Positions 46,001 through 58,723 of a stretch of 64,000 nucleotides of DNA are shown in pieces. Under the pieces are notes generated by a model, which ran no database searches, was not told the origin of the DNA, and saw only the letters and a list, made by a program, of their open reading frames with translations. The first letter of the stretch is position 1, and every line of letters starts with the position of its first letter. Location: assembly GCA_905250125.1 (NCBI GenBank), contig CAJNOL010001190.1, positions 1 to 64,000 on the forward strand, in the 5' to 3' direction. The position numbers and the translations under genes are program-made. The DNA is from Rotaria sordida (lineage: Eukaryota > Rotifera > Eurotatoria > Philodinida > Philodinidae).

Positions 46001-49000
46001 CTTCAATATATCAATATTTTAGAAAAACTAAAGCTATACTTTTCCAGCACACTCTCTACTAGTTCTAATGGTATATAAAACTCAGTTATATCTTGAGATG
46101 CAAAAAAGTCTACAATATACCAATTTTTGAACGTTTTTTTTTTTATCCTTTCAGTCTCCGCACATTTTATAAGCATATTTATACTAAGGAATATCAAAAA
46201 TAAGTCCAATTGATGCAATTTTTCACGAAGAATCTGAATATGTTATTTTCATAATTCCAACGAAATGACAATTTTTTTATATTGAAAAAAACTCGTTTTT
46301 TTAACCAAAAGTCTTAATAGAAAATATTAAAACAGATATATTCTTGTTCAGCTCGACAAACTCTATCCAAGTATGTGTAAAAAACGAAAACAAAAACTTT
46401 GCATTATTTACTCTTTATGTAATGATAACGTATTACACAATACGCAATAGAAATTTTATTACGTACTAAGAACAGAAAAGACCAAGGTCAATATCAATGT
46501 TTATTTGATTCTAAAAGAACAGAAACGAATATAGAATAGTTTGATGAAAGGAAACGAAAGAGCGAATAATTTCCAATCATTCAAAAAGAATATAATTCGT
46601 AAGAAACAATCAATCCTTAACAATGATATTCTGAACAAGTTTTTATTCGATCATAAAAGATATCGCTCGCAATGAAAAAGCGTTGATTTCAGTTCCACCG
46701 CGATCAGGATCATCTTGCCTATATCTAGAATAGATATTAAAAAAAAAAACAAAATAAATCAATTGAAATTTTCTTTAGGGTAAAGTTATATTAAGAAATG
46801 GTACAGTAATTGAAGCTGATTTTTTAAATGATCGTATAATAACACCTTTAACAAGTGATATGACTTCAATGTTAGAAATTGAATTACCTGAAATAGTATC
46901 TAAAACACCAATACCATCTGGTAAATAAAAAACAAAAAAGAATATATATCTTTTTTAGTCAAAATTGTTTTTTATTTGTTTTTAATTAGCATCTAACACA
47001 CTTGATCCAATGAATTTAACACGAAGTGAAAGTCGAAATACAATTACTCCTAATTTTAAATTACAATTTGATGGTGCTTTACATCATATTTCAAGTAGAG
47101 ATGATGAAAAAAAGAAAATTACCGATCAGGTTTATAAAAAAAAAACAAAAAAAAAAAAAACAAATTTATTCTTTTTTAAAAACGCATTTTTGTTTTTTTC
47201 TTTTAATCTTTATTAAATAGGTTTTTCATGTTTTATTTCGTCATCTTCCACAATTAAAACAAATCTATCGTATTTATGCTCGATTAGGTATTGATTTACA
47301 AACTAATATTGATAATACATTTTTAATGACACGTATACAATTTTGGCGTTTTATTCTTGATTGTAATTTACATAGTTATGGTATTACACCAATGGAATAT
47401 GATCGATTGATTGGTAAAAAACAAAACAAAACAAAATTCGATATAAAATTTCTTTATTTTTAATTTTTTAAAAAAAATTCTTCTAGCCGAATGTTTACCA
47501 ACAGAAAATATTCATGGACCAGATGAATCAATTTTAGTACGAGAATTTTTAAATTCTATTGCTATTATTAGTTTTCATTTACATCGATTGAAAAAAATGT
47601 TAGTATTTATAATTTTTAAAGAATAATAATGAAAATTTACTTTCATTAATTATTAGACAAAGTGAATCTTCATCAGAAAAACAACCAATTAGCTTACAAA
47701 TTGCTTCTACAATGGAAACAATTATTGAAAGAAATATTTTACAACTAGCAGGAAATGTTCGAGGTTAGAATTTATTTTGCATTTAGAAAATGGAAGTCTA
47801 TAGACTGTATATAAGAATAAGCATAGTTAAGCTTTCTCTCATGTAATCATTATATAAGTATTCCTTCCAATGAGAGATGTATCAAAGCCAACCCTTTAAA
47901 ATTCTATGAGGCTATGGTTACCCTCTAGAAAGTTTTAACAGAATAGTTTATTCTAAAACTTGTAGATTTTTTCTGTGGTCCATTTCAAAGGTACAGCTGT
48001 GCTAAAAGCGCATCTTTTACGTCGCTCATATTCGTCACAGATTCCAATGTTCTTATATCAGGATGGAAATAACGAGAAGAACTGGAACTTTTACAGTGAA
48101 CTATTCTAACAAAGACCTATCTCACGAGGGAAGGTATCCAGGTATGATGCTCCATTTCAAATTTGGTATTCGCCATCTTGTAGAGCGCAGTGAGTACAAC
48201 ATGTGATATAAAGGGTTCATCTTCATACTGAACTTTTAAGGGACTACGAGGTATCATAAAGGGTATCCCATAGTAACTTGGGATAAATTGTTAACGGTAT
48301 TGTTCATACTTTACCCATGTGATGAAAACCGCGGTTTTACCGGTCCGGTTACCAGCTCCCGTCGCTATAATTTACCGCGGTTTACCGCTAAAATGAACTG
48401 GTCAACCGATTCGTCGATGATCATTGACATTTAGTTGCTCCAAATCATCGATTTTGCTATTTTAAATGTTTTTTTCTTGTATCTTCTCATGTCATAAAAA
48501 TGCTCTAAAAAACCGCCAGTTTACCGCTGAAAACTGTCCGATATTTACAATATGGGTATCTTTACGCAGAGGGCTGAAATTTTTATCACATATATATCTA
48601 ATCAAGATCTTTTATTCCTGAAAGTTTCAGCTTTCTAGCTATGACTGATAGTGAAATACATAAATTTTCGTACTTGTTTTTTGCATTATTTTCAATGGCA
48701 GCAATGCAAAACTCGAATGCGAAGGTTTATATATTTCATCACCAGTTATAGCTAGAAAGCTGAAACTTTCAGGCATAAAACATCTTGATTAGATATATAT
48801 GTAATAAAAATTTCACTCCTTTGCATAAAGATAAACTATGAAAAATATCATTAACAATTTATCCCAGTTACTATGGGATACTCTTTATATCATATGTTGT
48901 ACTCACTATGCTCTACAAAATGGCAAATACTAGATTCAAAACGGAACGTCATACTTAAATATCCTCCCTCGTCAGTGCAAAGTTTTGAATTGAAATGTAG

Positions 49001-50360
49001 TATTTCTACAGCATTACGTTAAAGAATCATACTCTTTTCAGGATATGCATAGATCACTAAGGCCTACATAATGCATCTAGGTTCGACTCAAAAATGATTA
49101 ATCCATCGGGAGACTTCCCTCGAAAATCTCTTATGGCCTATACGTTCGATCAGTGGTTCAATAACTCAGCTCCGCTGTTTTCATATATACACTACTGTAT
49201 TTTTATGGAACACTCTGATAATAAAAGGATTCATTCTCGAACATATTTATCTCAAAATTTCAAGTCTTTCTCTAGCTTAGATTTGCTGAATTTCTCCTTT
49301 ATCAATTTATTGAGTTTATATGCATAATTAATAGGTAATCTATTTACTGATCCACAAAAATATATACAAGCTTCTCGATATAAAAATCAATGTTACAAGA
49401 TATATTTAACATTTTGCACAAAAAATAAGGTTTGTTTAGAATGCTTTTTTTTAATTATCTTTATATTTATTCTTTTCTCTAAAAGAATAAACCATATGAT
49501 ATGATGATGCAAAAACGTGATTTTTTATTAATGTTTAAACGTCTTCAATTAATTGATCCTATACATTTAACAGCATCACGTATTATATCAATATTAGCTG
49601 ATGATGATCCAAATATTCGACCATCAGGTTCAACGAATACTACAGATATTCGTTTAGATATTGAAGTAAATTTTATTTTTAAATTAATCATGCTTATAAA
49701 GTATACACATTACTTTTAAATTCAGATGTGTTTTCTTGAATTTTTTGAAGCATTAATTGCTTGTGCACTTATTTATCCAGGTAGTAAATATTATAATACA
49801 TATGTTAAACCACCAAAAACAGCTACATCTGAACGTAGTCTTGGTTCTCAACCATCTATTGGTTCGGTAAGAAAGTGATTTTTTTTCTCTTTTATGACAA
49901 ATAAATCTTTTTTTTTTGTTTATTTTTCTTGTAAGCCAAGTGTTCAAGATCGACAACAAGAAAGTCGACAATCAGAGTATCCAGCAGTGATTGTTCGTGA
50001 AGTATCTGAATTAACACATGAAACTCCAGATGATATTGATAAACCTCATTCATTAATAAGTCGAGGTATGAATAAAACAATTCTCTATTGTTTGTTTATA
50101 ATTCTTTGGTTTTTTTTTTGCATTTAAAAAAAGAACGTGAAACAACAGGACAGGTTGCTGTAACATCATCATCATCGTCTTCCTATTCAGCAAAAGTTGA
50201 TGATTTTTTTAATGGAATATTTTTACCAGCTGCTAATTCATTTGAAAATATTCATGAACAAATTCGTATTGATCAAGAAAAAACTTGGCAAGGAATAAAA
50301 CATGATAATAATAATAGTGATGCAACATGGCCTCAACAATATGCTGTACTTATTCAATGA
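43043..50360 (+). CDS. RSPH10B: Radial spoke head 10 homolog B (MORN-repeat protein)
   Basis: Sixteen exons: 43043-43434, 43507-43582, 43631-43758, 44487-44601, 44670-44876, 44933-45109, 46779-46920, 46990-47129, 47221-47413, 47487-47598, 47657-47763, 49335-49429, 49486-49665, 49726-49866, 49936-50065, 50134-50360. All phases close, giving 853 residues (human RSPH10B is 870). A lysine-rich, low-complexity N-terminus of about 125 residues is followed by about nine to ten MORN repeats in exons 2-7 (YEGYGKATYVG, YSGTIVNNQLDGVGTY, YEGMWINGKRHGYGVFSW, YIGEWKADQKHGKG). A helical C-terminal region runs from exon 9 (VFHVLFRHLPQLKQIYRIY, then FWRFILDCNLHSYG) and ends in an acidic/Ser tail. Radial spoke proteins connect outer doublets to the central pair in motile axonemes. 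Introns 3, 6 and 11 are enlarged (728, 1669, 1571 nt) and carry repeats; the rest are about 50-75 nt. Confidence 0.95.
43790..44460. repeat. Degenerate GATC/TAAGATC-rich repeat in RSPH10B intron 3
   Basis: Words of the type cttataagatc, gtacgatcctcgtatgatctt and cttacgat recur many times and in both orientations through this intron, most densely at 43800-43960 and 44310-44450. The two dense ends face each other, so a diverged foldback with an AT-rich centre is possible. Confidence 0.5.
45340..46275. repeat. Large foldback in RSPH10B intron 6
   Basis: About 400 nt arms, roughly 45340-45760 and 45860-46275, pair imperfectly across a short centre. Matching pairs include gaagaagaacaccgttcaa (45611) with the reverse strand of ttgaacgatgttcttcttc (45987), agattcttcgtgaaaaac with its mate near 46230, and gagttttatataccattaga with tctaatggtatataaaactc. 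Open frames on either strand here are palindrome by-products. It is flanked by other inserted DNA, making intron 6 1669 nt. Confidence 0.8.
48120..48980. repeat. Foldback with an inner hairpin, RSPH10B intron 11
   Basis: Outer arms at about 48120-48310 and 48835-48980 pair (gtatcccatagtaacttggga with tcccagttactatgggatac; tgtagagcgcagtgagtac with gtactcactatgctctaca). Inner arms at about 48570-48660 and 48735-48830 also pair (aaagtttcagctttctagct with agctagaaagctgaaacttt). Between outer and inner left arms lies the CCG-rich dispersed repeat. Confidence 0.75.
48310..48425. repeat. Diverged dispersed repeat (copy 2), shared with 3205-3345
   Basis: Contains gatgaaaaccgcggtttt, ggtccggttaccagctccc and atttaccgcggtttaccg, in the same order as the copy at 3205-3345. 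A shorter third piece, aaaaaccgccagtttaccgc, lies at about 48508. Element type unknown. Confidence 0.55.
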
Positions 50361-51355
50361 ATATTTATCAGAACTATCTTTTTATTAAAATAAATATGCA
50401 ACAAAAAAATTAAATGAATGTAATCCACTGACTGACGAAAGTATTTAACGGATCCTGACTCATAAATAGACTGTAATAGATTCTGGAAAAAAAAAGTTTT
50501 TTTTTTTTGAGTATTCCATATTGATGGAATTTTCAATAGAGGTGTATCTCGAGCTGAACACTTCATAGTAAAAATTTCAGCTCGATATATTGAGTTTAAG
50601 AAGAGTTAGCTTAAGATGAACAACTAAACAAGATTCGAATTTTTTCTAGCTTGTGTTTCTCGAAAGCTACTCCGATTAAATACGGAAAAATCAGCGGAAT
50701 AGTAGGTTCAGAATGGTTAATTTTCAATCAACATTAAAGGAAAAATCGAAAAATTCGGCTCTGTTAAACTGTAGGGATATTTTTTGCCTTCATTTTGACA
50801 CCAAGCTCAGCTTTCTAGTGCTTAGAATGGCAGAGAAATCTAGGACGCACACAAACGTCAACATCGAAAACCTCACTGTGAGAAAAATGCAAGTTTCAAG
50901 ATTTTCTCCTTTCTAAACTGATATAAAAAGAATTTTCGAGTGAATTATCATGATCAAATGAATGCATATCAGTATGTATAATAGAATTTTTTATATTTTC
51001 ATACGGGCATTTTAATCCGTATTGAGATACTAATGAAAAGTAACCTATTTACATCTAAATCAATATACATCATGTAAAAAAGGTAGTTTCAAATTATTTT
51101 GAAACACTTCAAAATATGTTGTACTTATCATGATTGAGAATGTGATAAAGAAAAGTTTATTGAAAACAAAAAAAAAGTAAACAGTAATTGATGGAATGAT
51201 AGTGAAAAATCTTTGGTTTATTTTCTCTACCAACGTAGATTTAATTATGAATCAATATTTAGTAGTTTCATGTCATTGTATTAAATCAACAGAAAAACTT
51301 AAAAGATTTTAAAAATCAAAGTTGTTAGAAAAAAAATGACTTTTTCAGAGAAGAG

Positions 51356-51945
51356 AATCTCTTCAGGTATTAAAAAACTTTTGAGCTCAAATTTTGGGTA
51401 TATAGACTAGAAAAATCCTAAGAGGATATAAGTACAAGTTGTGATTTGGCTGAGATATCGACTTTTTACTACAATCTTTCTACGAGACTTGACTTTTCCG
51501 ATAAAATCAAAATTTTGAGTTTTGACTTGAAACGTTACATACATGAAGGTCTCAATCAGATTCGTTTGCCTACAAACTTTCAGAATTTCTGGATAAATTT
51601 TCTTCGAGATATCAGTATGTTAGCTCATAAACGCTTTTTATAGATATTGTACTATGCACTAATATTTTGAAAAATCCATATTTCGGAGATAATTCATTCA
51701 GAAATTCTGAAACTTTGTAGGCAAGCTAGCCTGATTGAGAATTTGATGTGTGTAAAGTATCAGACCAAAACTCGAAACTATGATTTTACAGGATAATTCG
51801 AGTCCTATAGGAAGATTATAGTAAAAAGTCGATATTTCAGTCAAATGGCAACTTGCGCTCATATCCTCTTAGGACTTTTCTAGTCTATATATCTAAAACC
51901 TGAGCTCAAAAGCTTTTTAGCACCTGGAAAGATTCCTTTATTAGA
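51356..51945. repeat. Foldback, about 260-nt arms
   Basis: Arms 51356-51612 and 51680-51945 pair with scattered mismatches around an approximately 70 nt centre. Examples are gactagaaaaatcctaagagg with cctcttaggacttttctagtc, gatatcgactttttactacaa with the mate near 51825, and tgcctacaaactttcagaat with attctgaaactttgtaggca. No transposase; the frame across it is a by-product. Confidence 0.8.
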
Positions 51946-52074
51946 CAAAATAAGTATAACTCTAGCATAAATGGCTATCAGATATGGATTACGTCTGATT
52001 TTAGAATTCCAGGTAGACTAGGTTTTTTCAGTTTTTGTCTTCAACTTCTTATGTACTCGATTTAATTGATTTTT

Positions 52075-52320
52075 AACGTAGTTATGGCCATAGTGCAATC
52101 ACACTGTGATTCATAATTGTACCACAGTTATTGTCATAGATACAATCATATTATGATCGTAGTTATGTATGGTTACGATGGAAGAGTTGCAATTATGTGT
52201 AATTACGACAAAAAAAAACATTGTGTTGATACGTAGTAATGTCAATAGATTTTGCAATTACAGGCTATAGTGTGATCGCAGTATGATCGTAGCTATGTTG
52301 CAAATCGATTGTAATAAAAT
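52075..52320. repeat. Degenerate tandem-like words (gatcgtagttatg)
   Basis: Short words such as cacagttattgtcata, gatcgtagttatgtatgg, tgcaattatgtgtaatta and gatcgtagctatgttgca recur at irregular spacing. They look like an old satellite or simple repeat that has diverged. No coding capacity. Confidence 0.4.
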
Positions 52321-54254
52321 TCATGGGTTAACAAAACTTTTTTCAAGAAGAGAAATCAAAATAATTAGTTTTCTATTAATGTCAATAAATTCAAGATGCT
52401 TATCTATTTATTTTCCTTTGTAGATAAGTGATTTAAATATGATCGAATAACTTTGTACATCCATTTGTCTCATATGTCTTAAGAGTATAAAGACTTTCAT
52501 TAAACTTCACAATTTTTTCGACAAATTTTGAAAGTTATATGAGTTTTCTTTTGATATATTAGAACTAAATATTTTCTTTTATCAGTACAACACCTTAAAG
52601 TCAATCTAAACGTTTTTGATAATATTATTTGTGCCATATGTATGTCAAACAGTGTCAAAATCGGATGTGATTATCAAGAAATAGAATTATTTGTTCCTAT
52701 TTTATTTGAATAACGCGTGACAGATGGCATAAAACCTTACAGAGAAAAGAATTGCTCTTAAAATGACACGATCCATCAAGGCTACTATCTTTGACTTTAT
52801 AGTAAATTCAAAGTTAAATTGAATAAAAAACACTTGAACATTTTGTTTTTCAGGTATTTCTTTTTATATATATATATATCAACTTAAATTGTTTCATATA
52901 TTAAATAATAAGCGAATTTCTTGACTCATCTATGGAACAAATATAATAGGAAGACATCCGTTTTCCATACACAATGTACAGTACATTATAATATTAATAT
53001 CAAGATTTTTAAAACTCATTCCAGTTTGTTTTGATTTTCTATTTTCATCTTTATGTTTTATGACTTATCAAGTATTTTTTGTCAGATTTAGATTCAGACT
53101 GTTACCTAACTGGTTTATTATCATTGATAAATTTTTCTATCAAAATTGGACATGTTAATACTAGAGTTAAAGATCTCCTATCAAAAACGAAAAAATTCGA
53201 GAGTGACATATCTTGACATTTTACAGCTTTCAACAATAGAAATAGGAAAAAGGAGATATTGATTCATATAAAATTGGATAAGATTTATTAACTCATCAGA
53301 ATCATCATGAGTGAATAATCTATGAAATAACAATTACTAAAGCTCAATGTACTAATCTTCAACTTGTCAAATATCCGAAAATTGATATTCAGACGTTGAT
53401 TATTACTGAAAAGCGGTCATACCCTTTTGTTAACCATTGATAAAAACAATTCTATTGCTCATTAGTTGCAGCAATGTCTTTCAAACATAGTCCCTTTTTC
53501 AACTCTAATAAGTTACTAAATTTATTCTATATCATATACAACAATGTCTTCCTGTTTCCTTAAATCTATTATTGAAAATCATAGTTCGTTAAGAGATACT
53601 ATTCTCGGTTTGTTGAATTGTTAACTCAGCAATTATAAATCTGGTATCAACGACTATATTAATCAATAGTTCTTTTTTCTTTATTTTTGTTTTTTGTTTA
53701 TTAATATTATTATAGAGAGTTCTCATGAGAATCTTTATTTCACGTTTCATAATATTAGTTGATCGTGCGACATTAGTTCAATTATGTAATATGAATGTAT
53801 GACAGTTTTTTAAAAGAAAAGCCGGAGATATATTCAGTTTATATACATTCATAACAAAACTATGAAGTCTAGAATGATCTCATATTATAATGAAATACTG
53901 AAAAAAAGCTGTATATTGAGCTGAATCATATCCTTGCATGTATTCATATTGACGTAAGATGAATTTGCGGTTTTTTTGTTCAATTTATAAAAAAAAGAAA
54001 CAAAACGAAGAAAATTTAAAGATATACATTCAAAACAAAAGAAGAAAAAGCACTTATAAGTAGATTAAGCTTAAAAGATGTATATGTATTTTTTCATGAG
54101 TCATTTTTCATATTCACTATGAGTTGCACATTTATCAACATCCATGAAATAATACTAAAAAATATTACTAACAGATTATAAAAAAAAAAGCATTGCATTA
54201 ATAAATTGCTAAGTATTAGTTAATCATTGAGGTTTTAAAAATAAAAGAGCTAAT

Positions 54255-55126
<872 letters not shown>

Positions 55127-55339
55127 GATCAATGTGTGTAGATATTAACAAGTGTTCTTTTCCCTGATTTGTAAATAATTGCACTGTAATTGGTAAAAAA
55201 AGCTCGATTTAAAACAAAAAAGAAATGACTATAAGCAGTTCAGTTTTCTTTTTTCTGACAAGATTTGATTATAGAATAATTTTATGATGATCTATGATTC
55301 AGTGGCGACACCACCATACAACCGTTGTAATTCAAACAA

Positions 55340-55353
55340 GTTGTTATGGTAAC
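55340..55353. promoter_or_regulatory. RFX X-box upstream of CAPSL
   Basis: GTTGTTATGGTAAC fits the X-box consensus GTHNYY-AT-RRNAAC at all positions. RFX factors bind this near-palindrome and switch on ciliary genes in nematodes, flies and vertebrates. It lies 214 nt before the CAPSL start and about 540 nt before the divergent hypothetical gene at 55893, so it could serve either or both. Confidence 0.75.
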
Positions 55354-55892
55354 AGATAGAGGACGTTATTAAATTATTTAACTTTATATTTAATTAGAAT
55401 ATTTGAAAACAAATCTTTATATGCATTAAAAAATCAAAATTTTATTTAAATTTTTTCGAAAAAAATAATCTATCAATGATTGGTCATTACGTTAGGCGCT
55501 ACTACCCACTGTCAAGAAACGACAACGATCCATGATATTGTTTTATTTTGTTGCATGTTTGTTTGGGTTATATTTACTCGTTGACCATGAGGAAATCAGT
55601 GTTGGATTAGTTCATAAAAAAAAAACTTTGATAAAACGAAAACTTTAAATGACATCTTCATACTTCATTGATGATATCAATTAACGCATCGTTGAGTTTC
55701 TATTATATATTTATTTGACTCACCGTTACTCATATAGAAAATATCACACCATAAAAGCGTCATCTACAGAAAGTTTTGCAAATGAATGCAAAATTCTTTT
55801 TTTTTCTTTTTCTTTTTCTTATTTAGATAATTTTATATAGAAATAGGTGTATTTGTTCTTCTTCTATAATTATATTCGAATTCTCGATTGAT

Positions 55893-56576
55893 ATGACAGC
55901 AGCTGCATGTTATACATCAAATCCGATTATCTATCAAATACAAGTAATCTCAACAAGATCACAATTTGCACCAATTTTACCTCGAACTACATTATCATCA
56001 TCATCATCTTCTTCAATTATTTCAATATCAGAAATTCATAGACCAATTAAATTAAAAAAAGCAATCAAAAGTGATGTAAATAATAACAATAATAATAATA
56101 ATAATACTAATCATCAAATAACAAAAACGGCAATTCAAGAAATTTTCGATATATCAAATGATGATGATGATGATGAAATAGTGGATGATATCGATAAAGA
56201 ACAATATCTAGCATATATTGGTCTTCGACGTAAGACTAAAAAATCATCGAGATCTATTTCAATATTACGACCATTAGCAAAACGATTAGCAGCTCCTATT
56301 TGTTTACTACCTTTACCTAAATATGGTCAACGTGTACGACAAGCTTTATATATATTATTACCATTTTTAAAATTTTTATCAATTACACATGATATTGAAG
56401 TATATTGTTCAGTGAACGATCAAATAACACACGAATGTCTTTTAACACGTTCAGTATCACAGACACGTACATTAAAAACAATAAACAAAAAATCAAACAA
56501 ACGAAAAGTATCGAAGTCAGGTAATGTACCGATTGACGAAAACTATATATCTATGATGGATGCCGCAAATCAATGA
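55893..56576 (+). CDS. Hypothetical protein, single exon, low-complexity tracts
   Basis: An uninterrupted 227-residue frame with an ATG. It has a serine run near residue 37, an asparagine run near 63-71, an acidic stretch (SNDDDDDEIVDD), then a more ordered part with YLAYIGLRRKTKK and LRPLAKRLAAPICLLPLPKY followed by a helix-like RQALYILLPFLKFL, and a basic tail. I recognise no family. The upstream sequence has a pyrimidine-rich tract with AG sites near 55828 and 55840, possible 5' splice or trans-splice acceptors. It is divergent from CAPSL, with 766 nt between the two starts. Coding status is supported by length and by codon usage like the neighbouring genes. Confidence 0.6.
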   Translation: MTAAACYTSNPIIYQIQVISTRSQFAPILPRTTLSSSSSSSIISISEIHRPIKLKKAIKSDVNNNNNNNNNTNHQITKTAIQEIFDISNDDDDDEIVDDIDKEQYLAYIGLRRKTKKSSRSISILRPLAKRLAAPICLLPLPKYGQRVRQALYILLPFLKFLSITHDIEVYCSVNDQITHECLLTRSVSQTRTLKTINKKSNKRKVSKSGNVPIDENYISMMDAANQ

Positions 56577-57691
56577 AAAAAAAATCTAATTGAATTAAAT
56601 TCTATACCAAAATATATAGAAGATTTTCTTTCAATTGATAGAATATGTGCTTAATTAGATATGATTTCTGGTCAATTGATATTAGATTTTTTTTTTTTTG
56701 TAATTTCTATTCACCGTATTGTCTATAATTTGGGTTGAAATGATTCCCTCTGAGCGTATGCTACACAATATGGTATGAGTGACAAATTGATGGCTATAAA
56801 CTTACGTTTATATTCTTATTTTTCATGACGAAAAATAAAATACTTGCATGCATGATAACTACATACGTGACTTAAGTAAGTGTACATTGTGTATTGATCG
56901 TGTCGGAATTTTCGAGTTTTTCTTATCGATGGATTTCTTCTTGATAACAAAAATTCGATCGTAATATATCTAAAGATCATCTAGGGCTTCAAAAACATTG
57001 ATTTATTCAAGACCAAAACAAACAATGTTTTATTTTTCGTGGTTTTGAAAAAATCGTGTTATGCATAACGAGTTCAATTTTTGTCATTATTGTATTATAC
57101 ATTTCTGATGAAGTAAAAGAAGAGATATTAGAAAATATAAACTTTCTTTAAATGAAAGTTCTTTGCTCTTACTCAACAAATTAGATAAGAAATCTTTTTT
57201 GAAATTTTATACTGCTCCTATAGGGCATTATTCTATGCATTCTCTAGAACATCCTTTATCTTGAAATTTATGTCCGTGATCTGATAAGCAGCAAAAGTAT
57301 TTGTAAATAAAACGAAAGATTAGATACTAAAGATATGTCGATATGTGTTAACCCTTTGGTTACCGATATAAGAGAAAGAAAAAGAATTTTTCTGAAAAAT
57401 CATTCTAACTGTTGTCAAACTTGACATATTGATATTGGTTTTTTTCATAAAATGAAAGATAATATGGAAGACTTCTACTGCCGAACGTTTGCTTCTACGC
57501 TAATGTATCCGAAAACAAAAAACACGCATTATGAATGATTGCATTAGTTTCACACAATGGCAAAGCTTATATCATACATATGCGCATCGTCGGTAACTAA
57601 AGATTTAAACATAAATAGAAAAATCATTTTGTTCAATATTATGAAATATTTATTAAAATAAATCCTTTCTTTCTATACAGAATTCATTACT
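56577..57691. other. Spacer between two hypothetical genes
   Basis: 1.1 kb with no supported exon; AT-rich and stop-dense. It ends with a pyrimidine tract and AG at 57679-57680, 12 nt before the next ATG, a candidate trans-splice or 5'UTR acceptor for the gene at 57692. Confidence 0.55.
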
Positions 57692-58473
57692 ATGGCAACC
57701 AATACTTTTCGTAATAATACAAGAAGAACTCCGATGGGTCAATATATTCATTCAACTCTACAATGTCATGTTGTACTTGATCGTTTGGAACAATCAACTA
57801 TTGATCAGATAATGAAAAATTCAATTGAAGATAATCAAACAAATATTGCTATAACAGTTTGTATTTATATTTAGAATAATTTAAATAAATTTTATTTTTT
57901 TCATCATAGTCAAATATAAAACGATCATTACGAAATACATCTCAACAAGAAGATTCTTCTATTCCTAAAGTTCGACAATCATTAAATCAAACAACAACAA
58001 AAACTACAACAACACGAACAACAATAACAACCATGACAACTGAAAAAACAACTGTTAAACAAAAATTAACAACAACAACATCATCATCATCATATAATGA
58101 TTCAAAACGTTTTAAAAAAACATCTGACAATGATTGTTGTATTGATATATCTGATAATGATCAAACAACATTAACATATCAACGTATTTATTTAAAATGT
58201 TTTGTTTGTTCAAAACGTGAATATATTGATGCACAAACTACAAATAGTGACATATTACATTCACATTGGCTTGAACATGGTAATGATTTATCATTAAATA
58301 TTTATGATTCAATAATTGATTCAATTTTAACACGTGTTGTGGAATTTTTCTATTTTCCTAAACGACAACCATTAGAAGGAAAAATTCAAACTGTATTTAT
58401 ATTAAATTCAAAAGAAATACGCAAGACTCCATTGAATTCATTTGATGATGATACATGTATAGTTCTTGATTAA
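57692..58473 (+). CDS. Hypothetical protein with a possible CxxC...HxxxxH zinc site
   Basis: Two exons, 57692-57856 and 57910-58473 (53 nt intron, phase 0), give 242 residues. Exon 1 encodes an ordered helix-prone part (HSTLQCHVVLDRLEQST). Exon 2 begins with a Thr-rich low-complexity linker (TTTKTTTTRTT), then a compact C-terminal domain. That domain contains CFVCSKRE and, 20-odd residues later, HSHWLEHGND, a spacing that could make a C2H2-like zinc site, followed by VVEFFYFPKR and an acidic end. No family recognised. A strong AG acceptor sits 12 nt before the ATG. Both exons keep an open frame across the intron, which supports a real gene. Confidence 0.6.
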
Positions 58474-58713
58474 AAAAGAGAAATACTAATTTAATTTCTT
58501 TCTTTCTTCTCAGGGATTGTATTCGATTAGACTTCTTTTCTTTTTTTTTTTTTGTGTTTCTTCTATCTTTTCTTTATTTATCTAACGTGTACAATCATGT
58601 GTTTCCCTATTTATTTTTTGTTCGTATATGCACGCTGTTCTGTCTATTTCCAACAAAATAACAGATGTTCATTTGAATTTTCTCTTTGTTACTTTTCATT
58701 CGTGTTTTTTTTT

Positions 58714-58723
58714 NNNNNNNNNN
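58714..58723. other. Assembly gap (10 N)
   Basis: Ten unresolved bases directly after a T-rich run. It lies 240 nt downstream of the stop of the gene at 57692, so no annotated exon is affected. Confidence 0.99.

Larger units (their letters stand above)
50361..54254. other. Gene-poor region between RSPH10B and CAPSL
   Basis: Convergent spacer of 3.9 kb without a supported coding exon. It contains a large foldback at 51356-51945 and a tract of degenerate tatgatcgtagttatg-like words at about 52075-52320. Small frames (50713-50916 and others) lack motifs. The remaining DNA is AT-rich and stop-dense. Confidence 0.6.

Noticed and set aside
45546..46218. Minus-strand frames in RSPH10B intron 6 sharing text with each other
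   Set aside because: Their similarity comes from the two inverted arms of the foldback, not from a gene pair.
51446..51643. Protein-like frame of 65 aa
   Set aside because: It lies entirely inside the foldback at 51356-51945 and crosses its centre; no start context or family resemblance.
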